The notes under the pieces are model-generated. The model was not told where the DNA came from. It did no database searches and saw nothing but the letters and a program-made list of their open reading frames with translations. Position numbers and translations under genes: made by a program. This document shows, one piece after another, positions 36,137 through 45,468 of a DNA stretch of 64,000 bases. The first letter of the stretch is position 1; the number at the start of each line of letters is the position of its first letter. The stretch is from the IMG/VR virus record IMGVR_UViG_3300032116_014939, positions 124,001-188,000 of that record; one strand, 5' to 3'. This DNA comes from a virus.

Positions 36137-36701
36137 TTTAATGCAAAAACTAATGTTGTCTAAAGAAATTATGAATAGACACGACGAAATGGACAAGGGA
36201 AGTTCATCTAAAAGGTCATCATCAACTCAACAATTAGTTAGAGAATATGATGAGGCTCCTATACCCGCAACTTATAATATACCACAAGAATTTTTAGCAC
36301 AAGAACAACCAAAAGCAGTTGCCCCAAAAGTTATGACAGAAGATAGAATAAAAAATTCTAAACTACCTGACGCAATCAAAAGATTGATGATGGAACACCC
36401 AATAGACCAACCACAACAATATCAGGCAACAATTTCAGATGATGTTATTGAAAAAGCCGCAAGACTAATGGGTAATAACAAAACCCAAGTTGCAGAATCA
36501 AAAAAACAAGAACCATCATACACATCTAACGGATTATCTGCGTCGGATATTAAAAAAATTGTAAGGGAAACGGTTGAAGAAGTTTTAAGTGAAAATGGAC
36601 TTCTTGTTGAGTCTTCTCAAAAATCAAATGAAATTATGACTATCAAAGTAGGTAAACACATTTTTGAAGGTAAAATTTCAAAAGTTAAAAAAGTTCAATA
36701 A
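36129..36701 (+). CDS. Hypothetical protein with helical C-terminus
   Basis: 190 aa. The N-terminal 100 residues are polar and mostly disordered, Pro/Gln-rich. The helix ASDIKKIVRETVEEVLSE (about 139-156) is followed by a small basic strand pair, IKVGKHIFEGKISKVKK, at the C-terminus. This kind of C-terminus recurs in marine phage proteins of unknown function. It is the last gene of the operon, 23 nt before a strong terminator. Confidence 0.6.
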   Translation: MNDLMQKLMLSKEIMNRHDEMDKGSSSKRSSSTQQLVREYDEAPIPATYNIPQEFLAQEQPKAVAPKVMTEDRIKNSKLPDAIKRLMMEHPIDQPQQYQATISDDVIEKAARLMGNNKTQVAESKKQEPSYTSNGLSASDIKKIVRETVEEVLSENGLLVESSQKSNEIMTIKVGKHIFEGKISKVKKVQ

Positions 36702-36723
36702 AATTAAATACACTAAAAATTTT

Positions 36724-36749
36724 GTCCTCCTTGTGAGGACTTTTTTTTT
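36724..36749 (+). terminator. Intrinsic terminator closing the 34167-36701 operon
   Basis: 6-bp GC-rich stem (36724-36729 with 36735-36740), 5-nt loop and nine consecutive T. It isolates the glycan island from the late operon upstream. Confidence 0.9.
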
Positions 36750-36792
36750 GTTATAGTTGAATTATAAATGTCTTTCTATTATCTTTTAGATT

Positions 36793-38007
36793 ATGAAAGA
36801 AAAAATTAAAGTTTTAGTTATCCCTTCTGACACTACAGGTGTTGGAAGATTTAGGTCAATCACTCCTCATACTCATTTACAATCAAAATACGGTGAAGAT
36901 TTTCATGTTGATATTGAATTCAACCCTGATTTGACTAATATAAATTATTTTAAGGATTATCAAATAATTCACTATCACCGTTCTCTTGGTCAAGATATGG
37001 ATAAGTCAGTACAAATAGTACCGATTCTTAATTCTTTGGGCATTATTACTATCTGTGATTTAGATGATTACTGGTTACCTGGCAAAGAACATCCTCTTCA
37101 TCAGTTGATTGTACAAGAAAAAATACATGAAAAAATTATTGCAAATTTAAAAGTTGCTCAATATGTAACTACAACAACTGAGTTATTTGCGGATGAAATA
37201 CGTAAATACAATAAAAATGTTGTAATTTTTCCAAATGCAATTGACCAAAATGAAGCTCAATTTAAAGAACCTACTGAAGAATCTGATTTAGTTAGAATTG
37301 GTTGGTTAGGTGGTTCATCTCACTTACATGATTTAAAACTTCTTGACGGTATGGTTTCAAAACTATCAGACATACAAAAAAATCTTCAATTTGTTGTTTG
37401 TGGTTTTGACACACGTGGTATGATGACAGAAATTAATCAGGCAACTGGAGAACAAACAAGAAGACCAATTAAACCACACGAAACTGTATGGTATGATTAC
37501 GAAAAGATTTTTACAAACAATTACTCAATTGTTACACCTGAATATAAAAAACATTTAGAACTTTTTGTTCAAACACCTTACGAAAATGAACAAAACCAAC
37601 CATACAGAAGAGTTTGGACAAAACCTGTTACATCTTATGCTCGTAATTATTCAAAATTTGACATATCTTTGGCACCAATTAAACAACATATGTTTAACAA
37701 AGTAAAATCACAACTTAAAGTTATTGAAGCAGGTTTTTATAAAAAAGCATTAATCGCCAGTAACTATGGGCCATATACTATTGATTTAAAACACGCAATG
37801 AAAAATGGTGAATTTACTGATGGTAACGCTCTTTTAGTTGATGACGCAAGAAATCATAGTGATTGGGCTAAATATGTTAAAAAATTGGTTCAAAACCCAA
37901 ATATGAGAATTGACATGGGTGAAAGATTATATGAATATGTTTCACAAAGATATAGTTTAGATGTAGTAACAAAAACAAGAGCAGAATTTTATAAATCAAT
38001 CGTATGA
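36793..38007 (+). CDS. GT-B glycosyltransferase (GT4-like)
   Basis: A 404-aa two-lobed glycosyltransferase. The N-terminal lobe starts IKVLVIPSDTTGVGRFR. The C-terminal lobe holds VRIGWLGGSSHLHDL (about 166-180) and a donor-site segment QLKVIEAGFYKKALIAS (about 312-328, Glu and Gly as in the GT4 E..x..G motif). It shares ATGATAA overlap with the exonuclease gene downstream. It is the first gene after the terminator and likely begins the island transcript. Donor and acceptor are unknown. Confidence 0.75.
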   Translation: MKEKIKVLVIPSDTTGVGRFRSITPHTHLQSKYGEDFHVDIEFNPDLTNINYFKDYQIIHYHRSLGQDMDKSVQIVPILNSLGIITICDLDDYWLPGKEHPLHQLIVQEKIHEKIIANLKVAQYVTTTTELFADEIRKYNKNVVIFPNAIDQNEAQFKEPTEESDLVRIGWLGGSSHLHDLKLLDGMVSKLSDIQKNLQFVVCGFDTRGMMTEINQATGEQTRRPIKPHETVWYDYEKIFTNNYSIVTPEYKKHLELFVQTPYENEQNQPYRRVWTKPVTSYARNYSKFDISLAPIKQHMFNKVKSQLKVIEAGFYKKALIASNYGPYTIDLKHAMKNGEFTDGNALLVDDARNHSDWAKYVKKLVQNPNMRIDMGERLYEYVSQRYSLDVVTKTRAEFYKSIV

Positions 38008-38702
38008 TAAAACACCCATTACACAAAATTTTATTTATTGACATTGAAACTGTCGGGGTTTCAAGTAACTATGAAAATTTTAAAAAGGATTATCCTGAAC
38101 TTCATTTCCAATTTATCAATTATTTAGATTGGTTTCAAAAAAGGTTTCCTGAAGACGCTGAAAAAAGTATTGATGAAATTTTTGTTAATCGTGCGGCTTT
38201 AGTTCCTGAGTTCTCAAAGATTGTTTGTGTTTCAGTAGGATTTCTTGACCCAAAGGGTGACATTAAAAAACAAAGTTTTTTTAACTCAGATGAAAAAGTA
38301 TTACTTACAGATGTAAACACATTGTTAAATCGAGTTGATAAGTTAGGTTTTATCCTTTGTGGACATAATCTTAAAAACTTTGATATTCCTGTATTGGCAA
38401 AAAGAATGTTAGTTAATGGTATTTTACCATCATCTATCCTTCCATCTTACGATACTAAACCTTGGGAGATTAAAGCAATTGATACAAAAGAAATTTGGCA
38501 ATATGGACAATTTGGAGCAATAAGTTCATTAGAACTAATGTGTGTATCTCTTGGTGTTGAGACTTCTAAAAATATGGAAGTCACGGGAAATAAAGTTCAC
38601 AACGCATTTTGGAATAAAAACAAATACCAAGAAATCCAAGATTATTGTGAGAAAGATGTTGAAGTACTAATTAAAGTTTTAATAAAATTAACAAATTTAT
38701 GA
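38004..38702 (+). CDS. DEDDy 3'-5' exonuclease (PolB-exonuclease-like)
   Basis: A stand-alone proofreading-type exonuclease of 232 aa. Motif I is LFIDIETVG (about 9-17), motif II GHNLKNFDIPV (about 113-123), motif III YCEKDVE (Tyr-x3-Asp, about 214-220). The arrangement fits predicted exonucleases related to the PolB exonuclease domain. The polymerase in this window has an intact exonuclease of its own, so this enzyme probably works in repair, RNA/DNA trimming or nucleotide recycling. It overlaps both neighbours by 4 nt, linking it with dUTPase. Confidence 0.8.
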   Translation: MIKHPLHKILFIDIETVGVSSNYENFKKDYPELHFQFINYLDWFQKRFPEDAEKSIDEIFVNRAALVPEFSKIVCVSVGFLDPKGDIKKQSFFNSDEKVLLTDVNTLLNRVDKLGFILCGHNLKNFDIPVLAKRMLVNGILPSSILPSYDTKPWEIKAIDTKEIWQYGQFGAISSLELMCVSLGVETSKNMEVTGNKVHNAFWNKNKYQEIQDYCEKDVEVLIKVLIKLTNL

Positions 38703-39283
38703 GTGAAAAATTTAATTTTGCAAGAGAATTAGAAGAATTAAAAAAATTGGTTGATGACTTTAGTCAATTACAGGAACAAGAATTAAATGATGAATTAGGG
38801 TTCGATATTAAGGAATTTGAGGATGCAAATCAATTTATTGGGGATGGAAAAATTACAATAAATTTTGTTTCAACGAATGAAAAAGAATTGAATTACGCGT
38901 ACGAATCAGACAGTGGATTTGATTTATACGCAAATGAAGAAGTTAAAATACCTGCATTTGGTAGGGCTTTAGTTCCAACAGGTGTTTCAGTTGATTTACC
39001 CCAAGACTTTGAGATACAAGTTAGGTCAAAGAGCGGTTTAGCCATCAATCAAGGGTTAATGGTTTTAAACTCCCCAGGAACTGTAGATGAAGGTTATACT
39101 GGTGAAATTAAAGCCATTATTTTTAATACAAACAACCATGAATTTGTGATAACAAAAGGTATGAAAGTCGCTCAAGCGGTAGTTGCAAGATGTATTACAG
39201 GTAGATGGGTTAATTTGAAAAAAGTAGATAAAATAGAAGAAAAAGATAGAGGTAGTAAAGGTTTTGGGAGTACAGGGATATGA
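38699..39283 (+). CDS. dut: dUTPase with N-terminal extension
   Basis: Hydrolyses dUTP to dUMP and pyrophosphate, keeping uracil out of DNA. All five motifs of trimeric dUTPases are present: SDSGFDL, RSKSGLA, GTVDEGYTGEI, GMKVAQAVV and the C-terminal RGSKGFGSTG arm. The catalytic core starts near residue 48. The first 45 residues (Glu/Leu-rich, LEELKKLVDDFSQLQEQE) are an extra helical extension not needed for the core, perhaps for partner binding. It overlaps the exonuclease and the next glycosyltransferase by 4 nt each. Confidence 0.93.
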   Translation: MSEKFNFARELEELKKLVDDFSQLQEQELNDELGFDIKEFEDANQFIGDGKITINFVSTNEKELNYAYESDSGFDLYANEEVKIPAFGRALVPTGVSVDLPQDFEIQVRSKSGLAINQGLMVLNSPGTVDEGYTGEIKAIIFNTNNHEFVITKGMKVAQAVVARCITGRWVNLKKVDKIEEKDRGSKGFGSTGI

Positions 39284-40785
39284 TAACAATAATATACTCA
39301 ACACATAAAGACGAAAATTATAATAAAAAATTTAAACAACATTTATTAGAAAGTGTTGATTTGAAAAATGTTCAAATATTAGAATACCAAAACAATAATC
39401 AATATTCGTTGGCTCAAATTTATAATAGTGGAATAACAGAATCAAATTATGATATTGTTGTTTGTTGTCATAATGATATTAAATTAGAAAAAGGATGGGG
39501 TAAAAAATTATTAAGAGATTTTGAAGAAAATCTTGATTTTGGTATTTTAGGTAAGGCTGGTTCATGTTATTTTCCTAAATCAGGTGTTTATTGGGAAAAT
39601 ATGCACAATACAATGGTCGGTCATGTGTATCACCAACCTGAAGGTCAACCAAAGTGGATTAGTAAATACTCGGCCAAATTACCTAAACCAATACCAGTTG
39701 TCACATTAGACGGATTATTTTTATCGTTTAATAAAAATAAAATAAAACACACATTTGATGAAACTATTGGTAAATTTCATTTTTATGACCACCCGTTTTG
39801 TTTGAGTAATTTTTTGGATGGTGTTAAATTAGGGGTAACTTTTTCATTCGATATTACACACCAATCTGTTGGTCAACCAAACCATGAATTTTATAATAGT
39901 AAAATTACATTTTTAGAAAAATACGGACAATTTTTGCCTATTGTAATTTATCCCGAAATTTATATCCCAAGAATACAAAGAAAACCAATAAAAATTGATG
40001 GTAAAGTTGCAATTATTATCCCACATAAAGATAATTTTTCTTTATTAAAAAAATGTATTTTATCTTATTTTGATAATTGTGATGAAACTATTTTTGATAT
40101 TTTTGTTGCGGATACGGGTTCTTCTAAACTTGAAAAAAAAGCTATTAAAAATTTTATATTTAATTATTCAAATATAAAGTTGATTGAATATGATTATTAT
40201 AATTTTGCAAAAATTAATAATGATGTAGTTAAAAATCATTTATTTAACGAACATACGTACATTTTATTTAGTAACAATGATATTGAACTTTTAAATGATG
40301 TGATTTATGGTATGTTAAAAATACATAAGACTATTCCCGCAGTTGGTACTGTTGGTTGTAGATTACATTTTAAAAATAAATTAATCCAACATGATGGAGT
40401 AATCATTGTAAGTGATAAAGAAAATAAAATTCAAATGCACCATAGTGGTATTAATTCTCATTATAACTTTCAAAATCAAATAAAAAAAGTACCAATCACT
40501 ACAGGTGCTCTTATGATGGTATATAGAAAGGTTTTTGAAAAATTAAATTATTTTAATGAATCATATACTGAATGTTTTGAAGATGTTGAATTTAATTTAA
40601 AATGTTTGATAAATGGATATACTAATTATTTAGATGGTAATTTAGTATCATATCACTATGAAAGTCAAACAAGAAATTTAAATTATGATAAAAATGAAAG
40701 AGTGATTGAAGATTATAAAAAAACATTATCGCCTTTTATTTCAAACAATTTTAATAAATTACAAAAATTTATATTATCAATCTAA
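39280..40785 (+). CDS. Tandem GT-A (GT2-like) glycosyltransferase
   Basis: 501 aa with two GT-A domains. Domain one (1-225) has ITIIYSTHKDE, VVCCHNDIKLEKGW (Asn-Asp-Ile at the DxD position) and FHFYDHPFCL. Domain two (about 235-490) has VAIIIPHKDNFSLLKKC, ILFSNNDIELLND and the acceptor-site TECFEDVEFNLKC. Two active domains would allow two successive sugar additions by one protein. Sugar and acceptor unknown. Confidence 0.75.
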   Translation: MITIIYSTHKDENYNKKFKQHLLESVDLKNVQILEYQNNNQYSLAQIYNSGITESNYDIVVCCHNDIKLEKGWGKKLLRDFEENLDFGILGKAGSCYFPKSGVYWENMHNTMVGHVYHQPEGQPKWISKYSAKLPKPIPVVTLDGLFLSFNKNKIKHTFDETIGKFHFYDHPFCLSNFLDGVKLGVTFSFDITHQSVGQPNHEFYNSKITFLEKYGQFLPIVIYPEIYIPRIQRKPIKIDGKVAIIIPHKDNFSLLKKCILSYFDNCDETIFDIFVADTGSSKLEKKAIKNFIFNYSNIKLIEYDYYNFAKINNDVVKNHLFNEHTYILFSNNDIELLNDVIYGMLKIHKTIPAVGTVGCRLHFKNKLIQHDGVIIVSDKENKIQMHHSGINSHYNFQNQIKKVPITTGALMMVYRKVFEKLNYFNESYTECFEDVEFNLKCLINGYTNYLDGNLVSYHYESQTRNLNYDKNERVIEDYKKTLSPFISNNFNKLQKFILSI

Positions 40786-41672
40786 TGGAAGAGAAAAAAT
40801 TAAAAATTTTATTTGGGTGTCTTTTATACCGAGACTTCACAGGTTCTGAAATGTATGTATTTGAACTTTGTAAAAATTTAGTTAAAAACGGACATGATGT
40901 TAGTGTAGTTTCACCTTCAATAGAAGGTCCAATAAGATACCTATCAGAATCATTAGGAATTAAAGTTTACGATTTCAACAATGCCCCTGTTCATGAAAAT
41001 TTTGATATAATACACGGACAACATTATCCTGTTGTTGAAATTTTGGTACACGCATTCCCAAACACACCAATAATTACAACAATTCATTCTGAAGTTATTG
41101 AATTAGAAAATCCAGTAATTTCTCCAAATATTAAAAAATACATCTGTATAAGACCTGAAATTAAACAACATATTATTAATAATTTTAAAATTGATATTAA
41201 TTCAACTACAATTATTTATAACCCAATAGATGAATCAAGATTTAATCAAAACAATACTGAAAATTCTAACTCAGTACTTTTTGTCGGTACTATAGATTAT
41301 TTACGTAAAAATTCAATTTTTGATATTTCAGATTATTGTGAAAAAAACAATAAAGAACTTTGGTTAGTTGGTAAAAACCACTCAAATTATTTGAATGAAC
41401 TAACAACTAAACCACATGTTAAATACTTTAGTGAAACAAGTTCTGTTGAGGAGTTCACAAAAAAATGTGGTGAAACTGCGGGTATATTATTGGGTAGAAC
41501 AACTATTGAAGGATGGATGTGTGGCAAAAAGGGTTGGATTTATAATATCAATAGTAATGGGAATATTATTGATAAAAAATTACACGATGTCCCTGAAAAT
41601 ATTGGTCAATTTGAATCGTCAAATGTTTGTAAAGAAATAACAAACGAATATATTAAAATATTAAATCAATGA
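40785..41672 (+). CDS. GT-B glycosyltransferase (GT4-like, short)
   Basis: 295 aa, shorter than usual GT4 enzymes (350-400). The N-terminal lobe has FTGSEMYVFELCKNLVKNGH (Gly-Ser-Glu plus Gly-His typical of GT4). The second lobe has SVLFVGTIDYLRKN and GRTTIEGWMCGKKGWIYN with the conserved Glu. The usual second Glu region is condensed. It overlaps the upstream and WecB-like genes by 1-4 nt. Confidence 0.72.
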   Translation: MEEKKLKILFGCLLYRDFTGSEMYVFELCKNLVKNGHDVSVVSPSIEGPIRYLSESLGIKVYDFNNAPVHENFDIIHGQHYPVVEILVHAFPNTPIITTIHSEVIELENPVISPNIKKYICIRPEIKQHIINNFKIDINSTTIIYNPIDESRFNQNNTENSNSVLFVGTIDYLRKNSIFDISDYCEKNNKELWLVGKNHSNYLNELTTKPHVKYFSETSSVEEFTKKCGETAGILLGRTTIEGWMCGKKGWIYNINSNGNIIDKKLHDVPENIGQFESSNVCKEITNEYIKILNQ

Positions 41673-42727
41673 AAAAAACAATCATAACTATCACCGGTAT
41701 TAGACCCGATTTTATAAGAATGTCTGAAATTTTTAAAAAATTAGATAACAATTTTAATCATATATTAATACACACAGGACAACATTATGATAAAATGTTA
41801 TCTGATGTATTTTTTGATGAGTTATCAATACGTAAACCTGATTTTAATTTAGAAATCGGCTCAAAGGGAAAAGAACATTTTCACCAACAGGCAGATTTAT
41901 CTGTCAAAATAATTGACTTAATCCGTAATGAAAATATAAATCCTGATTTAATAATTTTTTTAGGTGATTCAAATTCGGCTTTAGCATCGGTACCTCTTAA
42001 AAAAGAGGGGTATAAAATTGCCCACATTGAGGCAGGTATGAGGTCGGGTGATAAAAGAATGCTTGAAGAAATTAATAGAATTGTTTGTGACCATTGTAGT
42101 GACCTTTTGTTTGTTTATCATGATAATTACAAAGAAAAATTGATTAGAGAATCAATTAATCCAAAATCAATTTATGTTGTAGGAAATACAATTAAAGAGG
42201 TTGCAAATAAAATAGAATTAAATAAATCTAAAAAAAATAATAAAATAATTTTAGATATTCATAGACCTGAAAATTTTAATAGTAAGGAACGTTTAAAAAA
42301 CATATTAAACTATGCTAATATTTGTTCCCAAAGATTTGGGATACCTGTTGAAATGTTATCATTTAAAAGAACTATTGATAAAATATCCGAATTTAATTTA
42401 GATTTAGAAAATATTAAAGTAATTGATTTATTATCTTTTAAAAATTATATAAATGAAATGTACCATTCTAAGTTTATAATTTCAGATTCAGGTACAGCTC
42501 AAGAAGAACCTTGTTTATTTAATACTCCAGTTATTGTCCCAAGAGATTTTACTGAAAGACCTGAATCGGTTGAATCTGGATGTTCATATATGATTAATGT
42601 AAACGAATTAGATGTTTCGTGGATTGAGTCATTTAATTATCTATCAAATTATAACTCAAACACAGATTGGTTAGGAGATGGTAAAACATCCGACAAAATT
42701 ATTGAAATATTAAAAGAAAAATTATGA
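41669..42727 (+). CDS. wecB: UDP-N-acetylglucosamine 2-epimerase (non-hydrolysing)
   Basis: Interconverts UDP-GlcNAc and UDP-ManNAc (or a 6-deoxy counterpart). 352 aa, normal length. Signature segments are ITGIRPDFIRM at the N-terminus, HTGQHYD (about 36-42), AHIEAGMRSGDKRMLEE, LDIHRPENF, SDSGTAQEEP and ERPESVESG, all typical of the WecB family. It supplies an activated amino sugar to the surrounding glycosyltransferases. Overlaps both neighbours by 4 nt. Confidence 0.9.
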   Translation: MKKTIITITGIRPDFIRMSEIFKKLDNNFNHILIHTGQHYDKMLSDVFFDELSIRKPDFNLEIGSKGKEHFHQQADLSVKIIDLIRNENINPDLIIFLGDSNSALASVPLKKEGYKIAHIEAGMRSGDKRMLEEINRIVCDHCSDLLFVYHDNYKEKLIRESINPKSIYVVGNTIKEVANKIELNKSKKNNKIILDIHRPENFNSKERLKNILNYANICSQRFGIPVEMLSFKRTIDKISEFNLDLENIKVIDLLSFKNYINEMYHSKFIISDSGTAQEEPCLFNTPVIVPRDFTERPESVESGCSYMINVNELDVSWIESFNYLSNYNSNTDWLGDGKTSDKIIEILKEKL

Positions 42728-43533
42728 TTTCCATTGTTACTGCGTATCACAATCGAAAAAAAATATTTATTAAAACATTAGAAAGTTTTAAAAAAAGTAG
42801 TTTTACTGATTTTGAAGTTATCGCTGTCGATGACTGTAGTCACGAAGATGAAAGATTAGAAGATTTGGTAGACGAATTTCCTTTTTTAAAAATTGTTAGA
42901 TTAGAAAAAAAAGATAAATGGTATGTAAATCCATGTGTTCCTTTTAACGTCGGATTTAACCACGCATCAGGTGATAAAATTATTATACAAAATCCTGAAT
43001 GTTTACATTCAGATGATATTTTAAATTTTGTAAACGAAAATTTAATTGATAATGATTATTTATCATTTGCTTGTTATTCTTTAAGTGAAATTCAAACATC
43101 GGCAGTGTTACAACTTAATGATTTTAAATCATTTATTAACCCCTCAACATATAAAAAAATATCAGTAGTTAATGATGGTGATGAAGGATGGTATAATCAT
43201 TCATTATATCGACCAAAATCTTATCATTTTTGTACCGCAATAACTAAAAAAGATTTAAAAGAATTAGGAGGATTTGACGAAAGATTTGCAACTGGAGTAG
43301 CGTTTGATGATGATGAATTTATACATAGAATTCGTCTTAAATTAAATGTAAGGTTTATTGATGATTTTGTTGCTCTTCATTTATGGCATTACGGAAATGA
43401 TAAAAATGCAACAGTAACAAATAGAGTAAATATGGATAATAAATTTTGGGAAATGTGGAATAAAAATAATTACTTATTCAATTATGTGACTAAAATTGAA
43501 AATAAATACACAATTAATAATTTAATTAAATGA
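42724..43533 (+). CDS. GT2-like glycosyltransferase
   Basis: 269 aa, single GT-A domain: MISIVTAYHNRKKIFIKTLE, nucleotide-binding VIAVDDCSHEDE, CVPFNVGFNHASGDKI and acceptor-site LGGFDERFATGVAFDDDEF. All expected GT2 regions are present; the metal-binding motif is degenerate (QNPECLHSDD). Soluble, no membrane segment. Overlaps both neighbours by 4 nt. Confidence 0.78.
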   Translation: MISIVTAYHNRKKIFIKTLESFKKSSFTDFEVIAVDDCSHEDERLEDLVDEFPFLKIVRLEKKDKWYVNPCVPFNVGFNHASGDKIIIQNPECLHSDDILNFVNENLIDNDYLSFACYSLSEIQTSAVLQLNDFKSFINPSTYKKISVVNDGDEGWYNHSLYRPKSYHFCTAITKKDLKELGGFDERFATGVAFDDDEFIHRIRLKLNVRFIDDFVALHLWHYGNDKNATVTNRVNMDNKFWEMWNKNNYLFNYVTKIENKYTINNLIK

Positions 43534-44324
43534 AAATAGTAGGATTTACACAATTAAGAAATGAATTATCAAAAGGAAATTTACATAATTGGTTAAAACA
43601 AATGTTTGAAATATGTGAATACGTTTATGTATACGACCAAAATTCTGATGATGGTAGTAAAGAAATTTATAAAAATTTTTCTAATTTACGAGTAATTGAG
43701 TCAGAAATAAATGATTTTAAAAATGAAATATCGTGTAAGAAAAAATTGTTAGATACTCTACTACTTGAGCAACCTGACACTGAATTTATTATATGGTTAG
43801 ATGGTGATTCACTTTTAGATAGTCGTTTAACTAATGATAACAATAAAATTTTAATTGATATTTGTAACTACGCTAAAAACAATAATATTGACGGTATATT
43901 GTTGGGTCATTACAATCTATGGAGAAGTGACATCCACTATAGAATAGATAACGCTTATCATAGTTTAAGTCATGGGGTTTGTGCAATATGGAGAAATAAT
44001 AAAAATTTAAATTTTCAGTCAATTCACGGGTTACACCAACCTCAATATCCAAATGGAATTGTAACAACCATTAAAATACCTTATAGTATAATACATAGAG
44101 GTTTTGCGACTGACTATCAAATTATTACTAAATATAATGTTTATAAAAGTTATGGCCAAGACGGATGGGCACTTGAGAGATTATTAGACGAAACTACGTT
44201 AGAAGTTGTTGAATTAGATACTAATATATTACCTTCATGGTTTAAAATTACTGACGCAACTAATCCAAAAGAAAAAGAAAAAATAATTAATATTTTTAAA
44301 AAACAAAATGAAGAAATCAATTGA
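43530..44324 (+). CDS. GT-A glycosyltransferase-like protein
   Basis: 264 aa. The N-terminus MKIVGFTQLRNE..., VYVYDQNSDDGSKEI and the metal site IIWLDGDSLLD (Asp-Gly-Asp, about 88-98) indicate a GT-A fold of the kind with a long C-terminal acceptor region (HGLHQPQYPNG, IIHRGFATDY). It overlaps the following gene by 17 nt. Substrate unknown. Confidence 0.68.
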   Translation: MKIVGFTQLRNELSKGNLHNWLKQMFEICEYVYVYDQNSDDGSKEIYKNFSNLRVIESEINDFKNEISCKKKLLDTLLLEQPDTEFIIWLDGDSLLDSRLTNDNNKILIDICNYAKNNNIDGILLGHYNLWRSDIHYRIDNAYHSLSHGVCAIWRNNKNLNFQSIHGLHQPQYPNGIVTTIKIPYSIIHRGFATDYQIITKYNVYKSYGQDGWALERLLDETTLEVVELDTNILPSWFKITDATNPKEKEKIINIFKKQNEEIN

Positions 44325-45033
44325 AATTATTTCATTAATTTTTAAATCAGTAGAATACTTAGATTTAATACATAAAGAATTAACTAGTGAAAAATGTAAA
44401 GTTAATGGTTGGGATGTCTCAATAAGAATTGTCGCAAATGATGCAACAGATGAGATTATAAATAAATTAACAAAATTAGATATACCATATTCAATTTATA
44501 ATGACCCAATTCCTAATGATTATTATTTAAATAGAGTTTATAGATGTTGGAATTACGCCGGTAAAACTAGTAAATCAGATAATATTTGTTTTGTTAATTC
44601 AGATATGGTCTTTAGTAATGGATGGTTAGAAAATTTATTAAAACATCACGATGGTACTAATATACCAACATCTAGATTAGTTGAGAGTGGTAAAATGAGG
44701 AGTGGAACTTATGGTATTAGTATTGATTGTGGTAAAAGTCCTAAAAAAATTGATTATGAACTTTGGGAAAAAGTTAATACATCTATGAGGGAGGATAACA
44801 TTTATTCAGGTGGTTTATACATGCCATGTATTTTTGAAAAAACTCGATTTATTGAAAGTGGTATGTATCCTGAAGGTAACATTTATACTGATGGAGTTGG
44901 TACTTTAAATGGGTTTGTTCAAAGTGGAGATGACTGGTATTTTAGAAAATTAGAATCAACTTATGGGATGAGACATGTTACAGTATTTGATTCATTAGTT
45001 TATCATATACAAGAAGGTGAAAAAGACGATTAA
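44308..45033 (+). CDS. GT2-like glycosyltransferase
   Basis: 241 aa with a compact GT-A layout: IEIISLIFKSVEYLDLIH, VNSDMVFSNGWLENLL (Ser-Asp-Met at the DxD site) and a C-terminal FVQSGDDWYFRKLES acceptor motif. It begins inside the previous gene and ends 24 nt before the cupin gene, one of the few non-overlapping junctions here. Confidence 0.68.
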   Translation: MKKSIEIISLIFKSVEYLDLIHKELTSEKCKVNGWDVSIRIVANDATDEIINKLTKLDIPYSIYNDPIPNDYYLNRVYRCWNYAGKTSKSDNICFVNSDMVFSNGWLENLLKHHDGTNIPTSRLVESGKMRSGTYGISIDCGKSPKKIDYELWEKVNTSMREDNIYSGGLYMPCIFEKTRFIESGMYPEGNIYTDGVGTLNGFVQSGDDWYFRKLESTYGMRHVTVFDSLVYHIQEGEKDD

Positions 45034-45057
45034 AATATTAAAGATATACAAAATAAA

Positions 45058-45468
45058 ATGGAAAAAATATATTCTAAAATTAATGGAGAACTCCTTCATC
45101 AAATTGTGAGATTATCTGATGTTACTTCTGAACGAACTGATTTAAGCTTAGATAAAAACTACCTTCAATGTGCCAGTTTAAAATTATCTAAAGGACATAC
45201 ATTTAAACCTCACAAACATAATATAATCCCAAGACATGATGAAAATTACATACCTCAGGAAAGTTGGTGTGTTATAAAAGGAAAGGTAAAATGTATTTTC
45301 TATGACATTGATGATAATATAATTGCGGAACCTATATTATCCGCAGGTGATATTAGTTTTACATTTAATGGTGGTCATAATTATTTGATTTTAGAAGACG
45401 ATACTATTGTATATGAATACAAAACAGGGCCATATTTTGGTCAAACAATTGATAAAACTTTTATTTGA
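45058..45468 (+). CDS. Cupin-fold protein
   Basis: 136 aa, single cupin barrel. Motif 1 is GHTFKPHKHNIIP with two metal-binding His, then QESWCVIKGKVKCIFYD and motif 2 FTFNGGHNYLILEDD. In sugar gene clusters such proteins act as isomerases/epimerases of nucleotide sugars or as small binding proteins. Its stop overlaps the start of the acyltransferase gene (TGATG), which suggests the two work in one pathway. It lacks the conserved features that would name it FdtA/QdtA. Confidence 0.65.
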   Translation: MEKIYSKINGELLHQIVRLSDVTSERTDLSLDKNYLQCASLKLSKGHTFKPHKHNIIPRHDENYIPQESWCVIKGKVKCIFYDIDDNIIAEPILSAGDISFTFNGGHNYLILEDDTIVYEYKTGPYFGQTIDKTFI

